NCBI RefSeq assembly: GCF_015546965.1
Contig: NZ_JADMUF010000002.1
Location: forward strand, 125,580-189,579
Direction: 5' to 3'
Source: Collinsella aerofaciens
GTDB taxonomy: Bacteria; Actinomycetota; Coriobacteriia; Coriobacteriales; Coriobacteriaceae
DNA length: 64,000 bases
In this document: one piece after another, positions 52,266 to 63,094 of the stretch
Layout of the letters: every line of letters begins with the position of its first letter
Numbering within the stretch: the first letter of the stretch is position 1
The notes under the pieces: generated by a model
Database searches by the model: none
Seen by the model: the letters and a program-made list of their open reading frames with translations, nothing else
What the model was told of the DNA's origin: nothing
Made by a program: the position numbers and the translations under genes

Positions 52266-53264
52266 TTGGCACGATCTTCGGGTTTCTCCACAAATCTGAA
52301 TACCAAGCGACAATCAACGGGTATGCGCCCGTTGATTGTTTTCAGCCTGATTTCGGTGTTGCTGCTCACGTTTTACATCCGCGAGGGCGAGGCAGGGCCG
52401 ATTCATGCCGTGCGTTCGGGCGTAACGACGATTACCTCGCCGGTGCGTTTTGTGGGCTCGGCTGTGGCGGCTCCTTTCAATGCCATCGGCAACGTGTTCT
52501 CTAACCTTACGGCGTCGCAGGACACGCTCGACGAACTCAAGAAGCAAAACGAGGAACTGACCTCTAAGGTTGCTGAGCTCTCCGAGGCTCAAAAGACCGC
52601 TGAGCGTCTGGAGGGGCTGGTCGGCCTGCAGTCGACCTACAACCTTAAATCGACCGCAGCTCGTATTGTCGGTGCCTCCGGCGATGCCTGGACCTCGACC
52701 GTTACCATCGACAAGGGCTCTGCCGACGGCTTTACCATCAACATGCCCGTGACGAGTTCTGCCGGTGTTATCGGCCAGATTATCGAGGTATCGGCCAAAA
52801 CGTCGACCGTGCGCCTGATTGGCGACGAGAACTCGGGCGTGTCCGCCATGGTGCAGGACACGCGCGCCCAGGGCATGCTGCAGGGTCAGGCTGACGGCAC
52901 GCTGCGTCTTGAGTACGTGAGCGTCGACTCCGACGTTAAGGTTGGTGACATCATCGTAACCTCGGGCATTGGCGGCGTGTTCCCTAAGGGTCTACCGCTC
53001 GGCACCGTCTCGTCGGTCGAGAAATCGGCAAACGACGTGTACTACACCATTGTGGTGCGCGCTCAGACCACGGCCGAGAACAACGAGGAAGTGCTGGTCA
53101 TTACCTCGCTGACCGACGAACAGTCGGCTTCGGATGAGGACGTGAGCACCGCTAATAGCACGCCGCAGGGAACGTCGCGCGATGCTGCGACCAAGACGAA
53201 GGACGAGAGTTCGGATGACAGTTCCGACACGTCCGAGACGACCGATTCCGGCTCGAGCGAATAG
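52266..53264 (+). CDS. mreC: Rod shape-determining protein MreC
   Basis: A 332-residue bitopic protein: basic N-terminus, membrane segment (LIVFSLISVLLLTFYI), a coiled coil (LDELKKQNEELTSKVAELSEA), then the MreC beta-barrel domains (VTSSAGVIGQIIEVSAKTSTVRLI, GDIIVTSGIGGVFPKGLPLG). The C-terminal 45 residues are a Ser/Asp/Thr-rich tail. TTG 52266 follows AAAAGGTGG. Scaffold of the elongation complex. Confidence 0.95.
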   Translation: MARSSGFSTNLNTKRQSTGMRPLIVFSLISVLLLTFYIREGEAGPIHAVRSGVTTITSPVRFVGSAVAAPFNAIGNVFSNLTASQDTLDELKKQNEELTSKVAELSEAQKTAERLEGLVGLQSTYNLKSTAARIVGASGDAWTSTVTIDKGSADGFTINMPVTSSAGVIGQIIEVSAKTSTVRLIGDENSGVSAMVQDTRAQGMLQGQADGTLRLEYVSVDSDVKVGDIIVTSGIGGVFPKGLPLGTVSSVEKSANDVYYTIVVRAQTTAENNEEVLVITSLTDEQSASDEDVSTANSTPQGTSRDAATKTKDESSDDSSDTSETTDSGSSE

Positions 53265-53275
53265 GGGGCATGTCC

Positions 53276-53842
53276 ATGGATCTACACGAGCAGGGGATGA
53301 GCTCCCGCACGTTTGTGATCGCCGCCATCGTGTGTGTGCTGCTGCAGGCAGGCCTGGCACCGCAGATCTCCATTGCGGGCGGTCGCGTCAACTTCATGAT
53401 TATCCTGGTGTGCCTAAGCGTGTTCTCGGGCGACCCGACCCGTGCCGTCGTGTGCGGTTTTTGCAGCGGCTTGTTCTATGACCTGTCCGCTGCCGTTCCG
53501 GTGGGCGTTATGTCGCTCCTGCTGACCGTGGGTTCTTTTGCCCTGGTGCACAGCGCTGTCGGTCAGACGGGCGGTACCCCGAGTGCGCGCGGCATCACTG
53601 TGGGCGCCTTCGCGCTCGTCATTAATGTGATCTACAGCATCATCTTGCTGTTTATGGGTTTGGAGACGAACTTTGTCGTGGCGATCTTCGGCCATGCGCT
53701 GCCGTCCTCGATCCTGACGGGTCTGGTTGCCATTCCGTTTTTGATGTCCGGCGTCGTGCCGCAGTCCGGCTATGGATTCTCCGCACGTGGCGGACGCCAG
53801 ACGGGTATGCGCTTTAAGCCCAAGACCCGCAAGCTCAAATAG
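53276..53842 (+). CDS. mreD: Rod shape-determining protein MreD
   Basis: A 188-residue protein with five or six membrane segments, a size and position typical of MreD. ATG 53276 is 8 bases after GGGGG; ATG 53270 would be too close. It joins MreC to the membrane part of the elongasome. Sequence alone is weakly conserved in this family, so the call rests partly on position between mreC and mrdA. Confidence 0.88.
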   Translation: MDLHEQGMSSRTFVIAAIVCVLLQAGLAPQISIAGGRVNFMIILVCLSVFSGDPTRAVVCGFCSGLFYDLSAAVPVGVMSLLLTVGSFALVHSAVGQTGGTPSARGITVGAFALVINVIYSIILLFMGLETNFVVAIFGHALPSSILTGLVAIPFLMSGVVPQSGYGFSARGGRQTGMRFKPKTRKLK

Positions 53843-53855
53843 GGGAGGCCCGTAG

Positions 53856-55925
53856 ATGTCTTCCCAGTTGACGGTTATTATCGCCGGTATCGTACTGGTT
53901 GTGGCCATCGTGGTCGCGCTGGTCATCATGCGTCGTGGCGATTCCCGTTTTACCTACGATACACAGCATGGAACGGCCCCGCGCGCCACCGAGGGCGAGG
54001 GCAATACCGCGGCGACCGCCTTTAAGGGCCGCTTTTCCATCCTCACCACGGGTGTGGGCGCGATGTTTGCGGCGCTTGCCGTCAAGCTGTGGGGCATGCA
54101 GATGGTCTCGTCGGACTATTACGAGAAGCAGGCCAATAGTAATCAGACTCGCACAGTGACCACACCCGCTGTGCGCGGCCGCATCCTCGACCGCAATGGC
54201 GTGGCGCTTGTCAAGAACCGTCCCTCACTTGCTGTCGTGGCCTACCGCGACCTTGCCGAGGATGAGGTTCTGGTTCGCCATCTTGCCAACGTGCTTGGAA
54301 TGCCTTACGTGGCGGTCCTTCGCAATATTCAGGACAATACAGAGGGCGCTCAGAGCCTACATACCATCGCGACGGACGTCCGTCGCTCCACGGTTGCCTA
54401 TATTCAGGAGCATGCCGGCGAGTTCCCGGGCGTCAAGATTGCCGAGCGTACCGAGCGCCAGTATCCATATGGCGAGACAGCATGCCATATCTTGGGCTAT
54501 ACCGGCACCATTACCTCCGAGCAGCTCGAGGCCCAGAATAAGAAAACCTCTGGCGATGATGATGCTTCTGCTGGCAAGATTACGTACCAGTCGGGCGATA
54601 TCGTGGGCCAGGCGGGCGTTGAGAGCTACTACGAAAACCTGCTGCAGGGTATTCGTGGCGAGCAGACCGTCAAGGTCGATGCCTCGGGCAATGTGACCGG
54701 TCAGGCCGGCGCCGTTCCCGCGAAGGCCGGCTCCGACATTAAGCTCACGCTCGACCTTAAGATCCAACAGGCCTGCGAGACGGCACTGGCGAGCGCTATC
54801 GAGCTTGCCAAGACCACTGGCTACAGCAATGCCGGCAACGGCGCTGTGGTGTGTCTCGATCCCAACAATGGCGAGATCCTGGGCATGGCGAGCGAGCCCA
54901 AGTTCGATCCGTCCGTCTTTATCGGCGGCGTCTCAAATGACGTGTGGACCGAGCTCAATGATGACAAAGGTTCGCACCCGCTGCTCAACCGCGCCATTAG
55001 CGGACAGTACATGTCGGCTTCGACCATCAAGCCGCTCTCGGCACTGGCCGGTCTTGAGTTTGGAACCTACACGTCGGGGCAGACGACCAACTGCACGGGC
55101 TATTGGACGGGTCTGGGCAAGTCGTGGGGCAAGCGCTGCTGGCTGACGTCTGGTCACGGCACCATGACGCTGCAGTCGGGTATCGCTAACTCGTGCGACC
55201 CCGTCTTCTACGACATGGGCAAGGCGTTCTTTTATGACGATCAGCACCCCGAGGGCCTGCAGGAGGTCTTCCGCCGCTGGGGTCTTGGCAAGGCCTGCGG
55301 CATCGACCTGCCGAGTGAGGGCGCAGGCCGTATTCCCGATGCCGAGTGGAAAGAGTCGTACTTTACCGACGCGTCTGCCGAGGACCGCAAGTGGAATGCC
55401 GGCGATATGACCAACATCGCCATCGGTCAGGGCGACATCCTGGTGACGCCTCTTCAGATGGCGTGCGCCTATATGGGTCTTGCCAACGGCGGCAAGCAGT
55501 ACGTGCCCCACGTGTTTTTGTCTGCCGTGTCGCGCGATGGCGACGGCGATGCCTATAAGTACAACGGCAAGGGCAAGAAGAAGCGCTTGGAGGCCAAAAT
55601 CAACAGCGATTCGGACCTGGCTCTCGTGCGCAACGGTATGCATGACGTGATCTATGTTGCCTCTACGTCGTTGGCGGCGCACTTTAGCACGCTGACGCCG
55701 CAGGTGTACGGCAAGTCGGGCACGGGCGAGAAGAGCGGCGAGGACGAATACGCATGGTTTTGCGCCTATGCCCCGGCCGACGACCCCAAATACGTGATTG
55801 CCACCATTTTGGAGCAGGGCGGCGGTGGCTCTGATACCGCAATGCATGTCGTGCGCGACGTGCTCGGCGTGATTTATGACGAGCCCGATACCTCTTCGGC
55901 CTCGGGCGATTCTTCGGTTCGATAG
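53856..55925 (+). CDS. mrdA: Penicillin-binding protein 2 (elongation transpeptidase)
   Basis: A 689-residue class B PBP. A first membrane segment (VIIAGIVLVVAIVVALVIM) is followed by a charged linker and a second hydrophobic segment (ILTTGVGAMFAALAV), then the dimerisation domain with RGRILDRNGVALV and the transpeptidase domain: SASTIKPLSA (active Ser, STIK), ANSCDPVFY and YGKSGTGEKSG. The extra N-terminal membrane segment is unusual: PBP2 normally has one. ATG 53856 follows GGAGG. It crosslinks new wall in the side wall with RodA. Confidence 0.94.
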   Translation: MSSQLTVIIAGIVLVVAIVVALVIMRRGDSRFTYDTQHGTAPRATEGEGNTAATAFKGRFSILTTGVGAMFAALAVKLWGMQMVSSDYYEKQANSNQTRTVTTPAVRGRILDRNGVALVKNRPSLAVVAYRDLAEDEVLVRHLANVLGMPYVAVLRNIQDNTEGAQSLHTIATDVRRSTVAYIQEHAGEFPGVKIAERTERQYPYGETACHILGYTGTITSEQLEAQNKKTSGDDDASAGKITYQSGDIVGQAGVESYYENLLQGIRGEQTVKVDASGNVTGQAGAVPAKAGSDIKLTLDLKIQQACETALASAIELAKTTGYSNAGNGAVVCLDPNNGEILGMASEPKFDPSVFIGGVSNDVWTELNDDKGSHPLLNRAISGQYMSASTIKPLSALAGLEFGTYTSGQTTNCTGYWTGLGKSWGKRCWLTSGHGTMTLQSGIANSCDPVFYDMGKAFFYDDQHPEGLQEVFRRWGLGKACGIDLPSEGAGRIPDAEWKESYFTDASAEDRKWNAGDMTNIAIGQGDILVTPLQMACAYMGLANGGKQYVPHVFLSAVSRDGDGDAYKYNGKGKKKRLEAKINSDSDLALVRNGMHDVIYVASTSLAAHFSTLTPQVYGKSGTGEKSGEDEYAWFCAYAPADDPKYVIATILEQGGGGSDTAMHVVRDVLGVIYDEPDTSSASGDSSVR

Positions 55926-55934
55926 GAGGTTGCG

Positions 55935-57161
55935 ATGGATTTTTCTCCGGCGGATCTGTTCCGTTCAACCAAGACTGGCTCTCGCAGCAGCCTGGACCGC
56001 GTCAACAAGCAACTTTCGGCCTCGCGCGGCACGTTTCGCCAAAAGGTGCATATCGGTGTGCTCGTGGCCACTGTGGCGCTCGTCGCCTACGGTGCCATCA
56101 TCATCTGGTCGGCTTCGCAGTTTAAGGCTGATGCCTCGTTCTCACGCCATCTGCTGGGAATTGGCATCGGAGCGGTGCTGGCGGTGTTGGTCTGGCGTAC
56201 CGATCTGCGCGGTATTTCCAATTTCTCGACGGCGTTGCTCGTCATCGACCTGATCGTGATCTTCTCGCCCAAGATTCCGGGCCTGTCCTATACGGGCGGT
56301 CTGGGCATGACGGGCTGGATCAAGATTCCCGGTATCGGTTTGACATTCCAGCCGGTTGAGCTTGCCAAGCTCATTACCATTTTCTTTATTGCTACGCTTG
56401 GCTCGCAGTATAACGGTCGCATCGATACCGTTCGCGACTACGTCAAGCTCTGCGGCATGCTGTCCATCCCGTTTTTGGCCGTCGTTGCCATGGGCGACCT
56501 GGGCTCGGGCCTGGTTGTGTTGGTTTCGGGCGCCATCGTCATTTGTATGAGCGGCGCACGCCGCGAATGGGTGCTGTCGACCCTGGCCCTGCTCGTGGGC
56601 CTGGTGGCCCTCGTTCTGGCGCTCGATTCGGTTTTTGATTCGTTGCTCGGCCACGATGTGCTCATCAAGCAGTATCAGATGAACCGTCTGACGGTCTTTA
56701 TCGACCCCGATAATGCCGATTCGGACGATGCCTACAACCTGCAGCAGTCGCTTATCGCCGTTGGCTCGGGCGGCTTCTTTGGTAAGGGTTTGGGCCATGC
56801 GACGCAGTCGGCCGGCGGCTTTCTGCCTGAGTTCCACACCGACTTCGTCTTCGCCTTCCTGTCCGAGACCTTTGGCTTTTGCGGTTCCTTTTTGCTCCTG
56901 TGTCTCTACGTGCTGTTGATCTTTTCGACGATTCGCGTTGCCTTTAAGTGTGAGTCGCTGTTTTTGCGTCTTTCGTGTGTGGGCATCGTTGGTATGTGGG
57001 CGTTCCAGACCTTCGAAAACGTCGGCATGTGCATCGGCATGATGCCGATTACCGGTATTCCGCTACCGTTTATTAGCTTCGGTTCGTCTTCGATGATGAT
57101 TCAGCTGCTGACGGTGGGTATCGTACAATCCATATGGCGGCATCGTTCGGGCGCCGCGTAA
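55935..57161 (+). CDS. rodA: Peptidoglycan glycosyltransferase RodA
   Basis: A 408-residue SEDS-family protein with about ten membrane segments: GMTGWIKIPGIGLTFQPVELAK with the conserved Gln-Pro-Glu, QYQMNRLTVFIDPDNAD, QQSLIAVGSGGFFGKGLGHATQ and PLPFISFGSSSM near the end. Polymerises glycan chains with PBP2. ATG 55935 follows AGGAGG. Position directly after mrdA favours RodA rather than FtsW. Confidence 0.94.
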   Translation: MDFSPADLFRSTKTGSRSSLDRVNKQLSASRGTFRQKVHIGVLVATVALVAYGAIIIWSASQFKADASFSRHLLGIGIGAVLAVLVWRTDLRGISNFSTALLVIDLIVIFSPKIPGLSYTGGLGMTGWIKIPGIGLTFQPVELAKLITIFFIATLGSQYNGRIDTVRDYVKLCGMLSIPFLAVVAMGDLGSGLVVLVSGAIVICMSGARREWVLSTLALLVGLVALVLALDSVFDSLLGHDVLIKQYQMNRLTVFIDPDNADSDDAYNLQQSLIAVGSGGFFGKGLGHATQSAGGFLPEFHTDFVFAFLSETFGFCGSFLLLCLYVLLIFSTIRVAFKCESLFLRLSCVGIVGMWAFQTFENVGMCIGMMPITGIPLPFISFGSSSMMIQLLTVGIVQSIWRHRSGAA

Positions 57162-57179
57162 CCGCTGGAGGGGTTTGCT

Positions 57180-58109
57180 ATGAAAATTCCCGTAGATAAG
57201 CTGACCCGCGCTTTTAAGATGGGCGCGTCCGTTAAGAAGGATTCCGATACGCCGGTGCGCGTCTCGGTCTATCTGGATTCGTCCGCCTCGCGCTTTCTGG
57301 CCGAGACGGTGCGTGACGCCTTTGTGCCGCAGACGACCTCGGGCATTGTGCGCGTCGAGCGTCTGGGGGAGGAGCGAATTGCTCCAAAGACCGATACCGA
57401 TGTGGTGCTGGTGCTCTCGTGTGGTTCCGACCGCTTGGAGAGTGCCGTGCAGGAGCTCGTGATCGCCGGCGCGCCCGTGTGCGTGCTTGCCGAGTCTGCT
57501 GTGGAGGTGCCGTTTATCGAGGAGTCCACGCCCATGCTCGGCGTGGTAGCGGCAACCGATAAGACGTATCTGCTCGAGACGCTTGCCCGCTGGATTCTCG
57601 ATCGCACCGACAAGGAAACGGCTTTTGCGGCGAACTTTGCCTTCATGCGCATCGCGGCGGCCAATCGTATCATCACCTCGTGCGCGCTCACCAATATGGC
57701 GACCGGTGCGCTGGTGTTTTTGCCGGGCGCCGATTATCCCGTTATGGCGCTGGCGCAGGTGGGCATGCTCTTTGAGCTCGCTGCCGTCTTTGGACGCGGC
57801 ATTAAGCCTGAGCGCGGCTACGAGGTCGCTGGCGTGCTTGCCGGCGGTCTTGTGATCCGCGCGGTCACCCGCGCGCTCGTCAAACAGACGCCGCATATTG
57901 GGTTTGCCGTCAAGGCGCTCACTGCTGCTGCGGGCACCTATGGCATGGGCCGTGCGCTCGTTTCGCTCTACGAGCGCGATGTCGACTACAGTCGTGCCAA
58001 CGAGGTGGTCACTGCCACGTTCTCCCGCGTTCGCGATCTGGTGACCACGGTCGCGGGCGCTACCCGTCCTATGGCGTCCTATCAGGACGCATCAGATCTC
58101 GCTGCTTAG
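57180..58109 (+). CDS. DUF697-like membrane-associated protein of unknown role
   Basis: A 309-residue protein. Residues about 1-125 contain a small alpha/beta region without a nucleotide-binding loop. Residues about 150-260 are Ala/Gly-rich hydrophobic helices (IITSCALTNMATGALVFLPGADYPVMALAQVGML), similar to DUF697/YcjF-like segments often attached to Era-type GTPases. No GTPase domain is present here. It is 18 bp downstream of rodA and 10 bp upstream of the radical SAM gene, so it is co-transcribed with both. Role unknown. Confidence 0.7.
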   Translation: MKIPVDKLTRAFKMGASVKKDSDTPVRVSVYLDSSASRFLAETVRDAFVPQTTSGIVRVERLGEERIAPKTDTDVVLVLSCGSDRLESAVQELVIAGAPVCVLAESAVEVPFIEESTPMLGVVAATDKTYLLETLARWILDRTDKETAFAANFAFMRIAAANRIITSCALTNMATGALVFLPGADYPVMALAQVGMLFELAAVFGRGIKPERGYEVAGVLAGGLVIRAVTRALVKQTPHIGFAVKALTAAAGTYGMGRALVSLYERDVDYSRANEVVTATFSRVRDLVTTVAGATRPMASYQDASDLAA

Positions 58110-58119
58110 GGGTTTTCCG

Positions 58120-59997
58120 TTGCGCGTTGCATACCAAGACTGTTTTCATCTAATTGAGCCGTTGCTCGCCAAGGTCGAGAAGCCGAGCCGCTATATCGAT
58201 CACGAGTGGGGCACGCTTTCCAAACCCGATGCCGACTACCGTTGCTGCCTGATTTATCCGGATGTGTACGAGGTTGGTCTGCCCAACCAGGGCATCGCCA
58301 TCCTCTACAACATCCTTAACCAGGCCGAGGGCATCTCCTGCGAGCGTGGCTATGTGCCGTGGCCCGATATGGGTGACGCCATGCGCGAGGCGGGCATTCC
58401 GCTGCTCTCGCTCGAGGGTGCAGCGCCGGTCGCTTCGTTTGATATCGTCGGTCTGCATGTGCCGCACGAGATGGCGGTGACGAACTTCCTCGAGGCTCTC
58501 GACCTCGCTGGTATTCCGCTGTTGGCGGCCGACCGAGGCGAGGACGACCCCATTATCATCGCCGGCGGCCCCTCGGTGTACAACCCCGAGCCGTACGCGG
58601 CCTTCTTCGATGCCATCCTCATCGGCGAGGGCGAGGAATCGCTGCTCGAGACCTGCCAGCTGCATCGCCGCCTGCGTGACGAAGGAGTCCCGCGCGCGCA
58701 GATTGTTGAGCAGCTTGCATCCATTGCCGGCAACTACGTGCCGTCGCTCTATGAGGTTCGTCACGACGAGCCCTGCTCGCCGCATGGCTACACCGTGCCG
58801 CGTGAGGGCAAGGATGCGCCGACCGTGGTCTACAAGCGCGTCGTCGAGGATTTCGGTGCCACGAATCCGCTGTCGCAGTCGTGCGTGCCCTATGCGCAGC
58901 TGGTCCACGACCGCCTGTCTATCGAGATCCTGCGCGGCTGCGCCCGCGGCTGTCGTTTTTGCCAGGCCGGCATGACGTATCGCCCGGTGCGCGAGCGCTC
59001 GGCCGACCAGATCGTCTCGTCGGTGATTCAGGGTCTGGAAAAGACCGGCTATGACGAGGTGTCGCTGACCTCGCTCTCCACGACCGACCATTCCTGCATT
59101 CGCGACGTGCTCGGCAGGCTCAACCGTCGCCTGGAGGATACGGGTATTCGCGTGTCCATTCCGTCGCAGCGTCTGGATTCGTTTGGCGTGGATATGGCCG
59201 AGTCGGTCGCCGGCGAAAAGAAGGGCGGCCTGACGTTCGCGCCCGAGGCCGGCAGCCAGCGCATGCGCGACATCATTAACAAAAACGTGACCGAGGAGGA
59301 CCTGGACCGTGCGGCCAAGGCAGCCTTCGAGGCCGGCTGGAACCGCATGAAGCTCTACTTTATGATGGGCCTTCCCGGCGAGCGCGACGAGGATATCGTG
59401 GCCATCGCCAATCTGGCCGATCACGTGCTGGAGCTCGGTCGTTCCGTGGTGCCCAAGGCTCGTCGCGGCTCGATCTCGGTGTCCATCTCGGTTTCGGTCT
59501 TTATCCCCAAGGCTGCCACGCCGTTCCAGTGGTGCCCGCAGCTCGACTACGACGACGTCAAGCGTCGCCAGAAGCTGCTTGTCACGAGCGTTCGCAACCG
59601 TGCCGTCCGCGTGCATTACCACGATGCCGAGACCTCGCTCATTGAGGCCGCACTGTCCCGCGCCGGTCGTGACATGACGCCCGTCATCATCGATGCTTGG
59701 CGCGCGGGCTCTCGCTTTGACGCCTGGGTAGAGCATTTCTCGCTCGATAACTGGAAGGAGGCTGCTGCGAAAAACGGCATCGACCTCAATGAGCTTGTGC
59801 ACCTGCCCTACGAGTTGGACTGGCGTCTGCCGTGGGAGCATGTGAGCCCCGGCTGCACGCGCGGCTTCCTCGAGCGCGAGTACCGTCGCTCGCTCGAGGG
59901 TGTCACGACTCCCGACTGCACCCGCACGTCGTGTACCGGCTGCGGTATCTGCCCCACGCTCCACGCCAAGAATGTATTGATGGGTGATCGCGCATGA
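58120..59997 (+). CDS. Radical SAM protein with B12-binding-like N-terminus (TIGR03960 type)
   Basis: A 625-residue protein. The N-terminal 230 residues form a cobalamin-binding-like fold (CCLIYPDVYEVGLPNQGIAILYNIL). The radical SAM cluster motif is ILRGCARGCRFCQAG (CxxxCxxC), followed by YDEVSLTSLSTTDHS and GLTFAPEAGSQRMRDIINKN. The C-terminus holds more Cys (CTRTSCTGCGICPTL). TTG 58120 follows TAGGGG. The family nearly always occurs with a DUF2344 partner upstream of rplU, as here; a tRNA or ribosome modification has been suggested, but the reaction is not known to me. Confidence 0.88.
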   Translation: MRVAYQDCFHLIEPLLAKVEKPSRYIDHEWGTLSKPDADYRCCLIYPDVYEVGLPNQGIAILYNILNQAEGISCERGYVPWPDMGDAMREAGIPLLSLEGAAPVASFDIVGLHVPHEMAVTNFLEALDLAGIPLLAADRGEDDPIIIAGGPSVYNPEPYAAFFDAILIGEGEESLLETCQLHRRLRDEGVPRAQIVEQLASIAGNYVPSLYEVRHDEPCSPHGYTVPREGKDAPTVVYKRVVEDFGATNPLSQSCVPYAQLVHDRLSIEILRGCARGCRFCQAGMTYRPVRERSADQIVSSVIQGLEKTGYDEVSLTSLSTTDHSCIRDVLGRLNRRLEDTGIRVSIPSQRLDSFGVDMAESVAGEKKGGLTFAPEAGSQRMRDIINKNVTEEDLDRAAKAAFEAGWNRMKLYFMMGLPGERDEDIVAIANLADHVLELGRSVVPKARRGSISVSISVSVFIPKAATPFQWCPQLDYDDVKRRQKLLVTSVRNRAVRVHYHDAETSLIEAALSRAGRDMTPVIIDAWRAGSRFDAWVEHFSLDNWKEAAAKNGIDLNELVHLPYELDWRLPWEHVSPGCTRGFLEREYRRSLEGVTTPDCTRTSCTGCGICPTLHAKNVLMGDRA

Positions 59998-60806
59998 GTG
60001 AGCGCCTGACCGACAACCCCTCGCTCTTTAGGCTTCGTGTTCGCTATGGCAAGCGCGATCGCCTTAAGTACCTGGGCCATCTCGAAGTAATCCATACCAT
60101 TGAGCGCATCGTGCGCCGTGCGGGACTTCCCTATGCCGTCACGCAGGGCTTCTCTCCGCACATGCGCGTGGGCTTCTCTTCGGCGCTACCGGTTGGCACG
60201 TCGTCGACCTGCGAGTGGTATGACCTGTTTATGACCGAGTTCGTGGCGCTCGACGAGGCGTTTGGGCGCCTGTCTGCGGCGTCTCCGGCCGATCTGGCGC
60301 CCATCGAGGCCGCGTACATCGACGTGCGCACGCCGGCGTTGACGGCGCAGCTCACGCGCCTGTCGTATCGCATCGACCTGCACTTGGATCCCGAGGCGCC
60401 CGTAAGCGCCGACGAGGTGCGTCGTGCGATCGACACGTTGCGCGCGGACCATGGCATCGACTACGCGCGCGGAAAAAAGAGCAAGCGCTTGGATTTGGAT
60501 CACACGCTCGTTGGCTATGAGCTCACGGCGGGGGAGCGCCCGGACCATTTGGTACTCATGCTCGACACCCATGCCGACAACGAGGGCTCCATGCGTCCGG
60601 AAATTTTGCTTTCCGCTGCTGATGTTTTGTTGCAGGGCTTGACCCCGGGCGTGGATGCACCTATTGTTTCCACCGGTATGCAAGACCTCGTGACCATCTG
60701 CTCCTACGATGTCGAGCGTCAGAATCAAGCATGCGAGGACGACGAGGGCCGACTCGTCAGCCCCATACCTGTGCGAACTTGTGGATTTGCTCCACATACT
60801 CGTTGA
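59994..60806 (+). CDS. Radical SAM-associated protein, DUF2344/TIGR03936 type
   Basis: A 270-residue protein starting RLRVRYGKRDRLKYLGHLEVIHTIERIVRRAGLP, with QGFSPHMRVGFSSALPVGTSS, the hallmark of DUF2344. Its ATG overlaps the stop of the radical SAM gene by four bases (ATGA), so the two are tightly coupled. In some genomes the two are one fused protein. Function unknown. Confidence 0.88.
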   Translation: MSERLTDNPSLFRLRVRYGKRDRLKYLGHLEVIHTIERIVRRAGLPYAVTQGFSPHMRVGFSSALPVGTSSTCEWYDLFMTEFVALDEAFGRLSAASPADLAPIEAAYIDVRTPALTAQLTRLSYRIDLHLDPEAPVSADEVRRAIDTLRADHGIDYARGKKSKRLDLDHTLVGYELTAGERPDHLVLMLDTHADNEGSMRPEILLSAADVLLQGLTPGVDAPIVSTGMQDLVTICSYDVERQNQACEDDEGRLVSPIPVRTCGFAPHTR

Positions 60807-60831
60807 CGGGGGTATTTTCGCCTGCTACTAT
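60803..60831 (+). promoter_or_regulatory. Promoter of rplU-rpmA
   Basis: TTGACG (60803-60808), 17 bases, TACTAT (60826-60831). The predicted transcript starts about 35 bases before ATG 60874 and overlaps the last bases of the DUF2344 gene. Confidence 0.7.
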
Positions 60832-60873
60832 ATTCGGCTGTTGCACTAACTGATGCATGAAGGGCAAGTAAAC

Positions 60874-61248
60874 ATGTACGCAATCGTTAACACGGGCGGC
60901 AAGCAGTACAAGGTCGCCACCGACGATGTCATCACCGTCGAGAAGATCGAGGGCAATGAGGGCGACAAGGTCACCCTGCCGGTTATCTTCCTCAACGATG
61001 GTAAGAAGATCGTCACCGATCCCGACAAGCTGGCCAAGGCCAAGGTTACCGCTCAGATCGTTGAGCAGTTCAAGGGCGAGAAGCAGCTGGTCTTCAAGTT
61101 CCACAAGCGTAAGCGCTATCGTCGTCTGAAGGGTCACCGTCAGCAGCTCACCAAGCTGAAGATCGTGAAGGTCCAGGCTACGTCCCGCGCCAAGAAGGCT
61201 GTCAAGGCAGAGGCCGAGGCTGTTGCCGAGGCTCCCGTCGCCGAGTAG
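60874..61248 (+). CDS. rplU: Ribosomal protein L21 with C-terminal extension
   Basis: A 124-residue L21: MYAIVNTGGKQYKVATDD, KVTLPVIFLNDG, KRKRYRRLKGHRQQLTKLKI. The usual length is near 103; the last 20 or so residues (RAKKAVKAEAEAVAEAPVAE) are an Ala/Glu-rich tail. ATG 60874 follows GAAGGGCAAG; the frame to 60853 is open but not needed. Followed by rpmA as in most bacteria. Confidence 0.97.
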   Translation: MYAIVNTGGKQYKVATDDVITVEKIEGNEGDKVTLPVIFLNDGKKIVTDPDKLAKAKVTAQIVEQFKGEKQLVFKFHKRKRYRRLKGHRQQLTKLKIVKVQATSRAKKAVKAEAEAVAEAPVAE

Positions 61249-61281
61249 ATTACACTCGTAACGAAAGAGTAGGTATACACA

Positions 61282-61539
61282 ATGGCACACAAAAAAGGAC
61301 TCGGTTCCTCCCGTAATGGCCGTGACTCCCGCGGTCAGCGCCTTGGCACGAAGCGCTTCGCCGGCCAGACGGTAACCACGGGCACGATTCTCGTCCGTCA
61401 GCACGGCACGCACATCCACCCGGGTGAGAACGTTGGCCGTGGCAAGGACGACACGCTGTTCGCGCTGGTCGACGGTACCGTTGAGTTCCACAAGGGTATC
61501 AAGCACAGGGTCAGCGTACGCCCGCTCGCGAACGCGTAA
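61282..61539 (+). CDS. rpmA: Ribosomal protein L27
   Basis: An 85-residue protein beginning [21 protein letters not shown], with [20 protein letters not shown]. There is no N-terminal Firmicutes-style prepeptide: the Met is followed directly by AHKKG. Large-subunit protein near the peptidyl transferase centre. Co-transcribed with rplU. Confidence 0.98.
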   Translation: MAHKKGLGSSRNGRDSRGQRLGTKRFAGQTVTTGTILVRQHGTHIHPGENVGRGKDDTLFALVDGTVEFHKGIKHRVSVRPLANA

Positions 61540-61564
61540 TTCACCCTTCATAGAGCACATATGT

Positions 61565-61608
61565 GGGAGGCACTTGAGTTTTAGGATTCAAGGGTCTCCC
61601 TCTTTTTT
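61565..61608 (+). terminator. Hairpin terminator between rpmA and obgE
   Basis: GGGAGGCACTTGA and TCAAGGGTCTCCC pair at both ends (GGGAG/CTCCC and CTTGA/TCAAG) with a small internal mismatch and are followed by TCTTTTTT. The obgE ribosome site begins 3 bases later, so it may act as an attenuator. Confidence 0.75.
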
Positions 61609-61612
61609 GTAG

Positions 61613-63091
<1,479 letters not shown>

Positions 63092-63094
63092 GCC

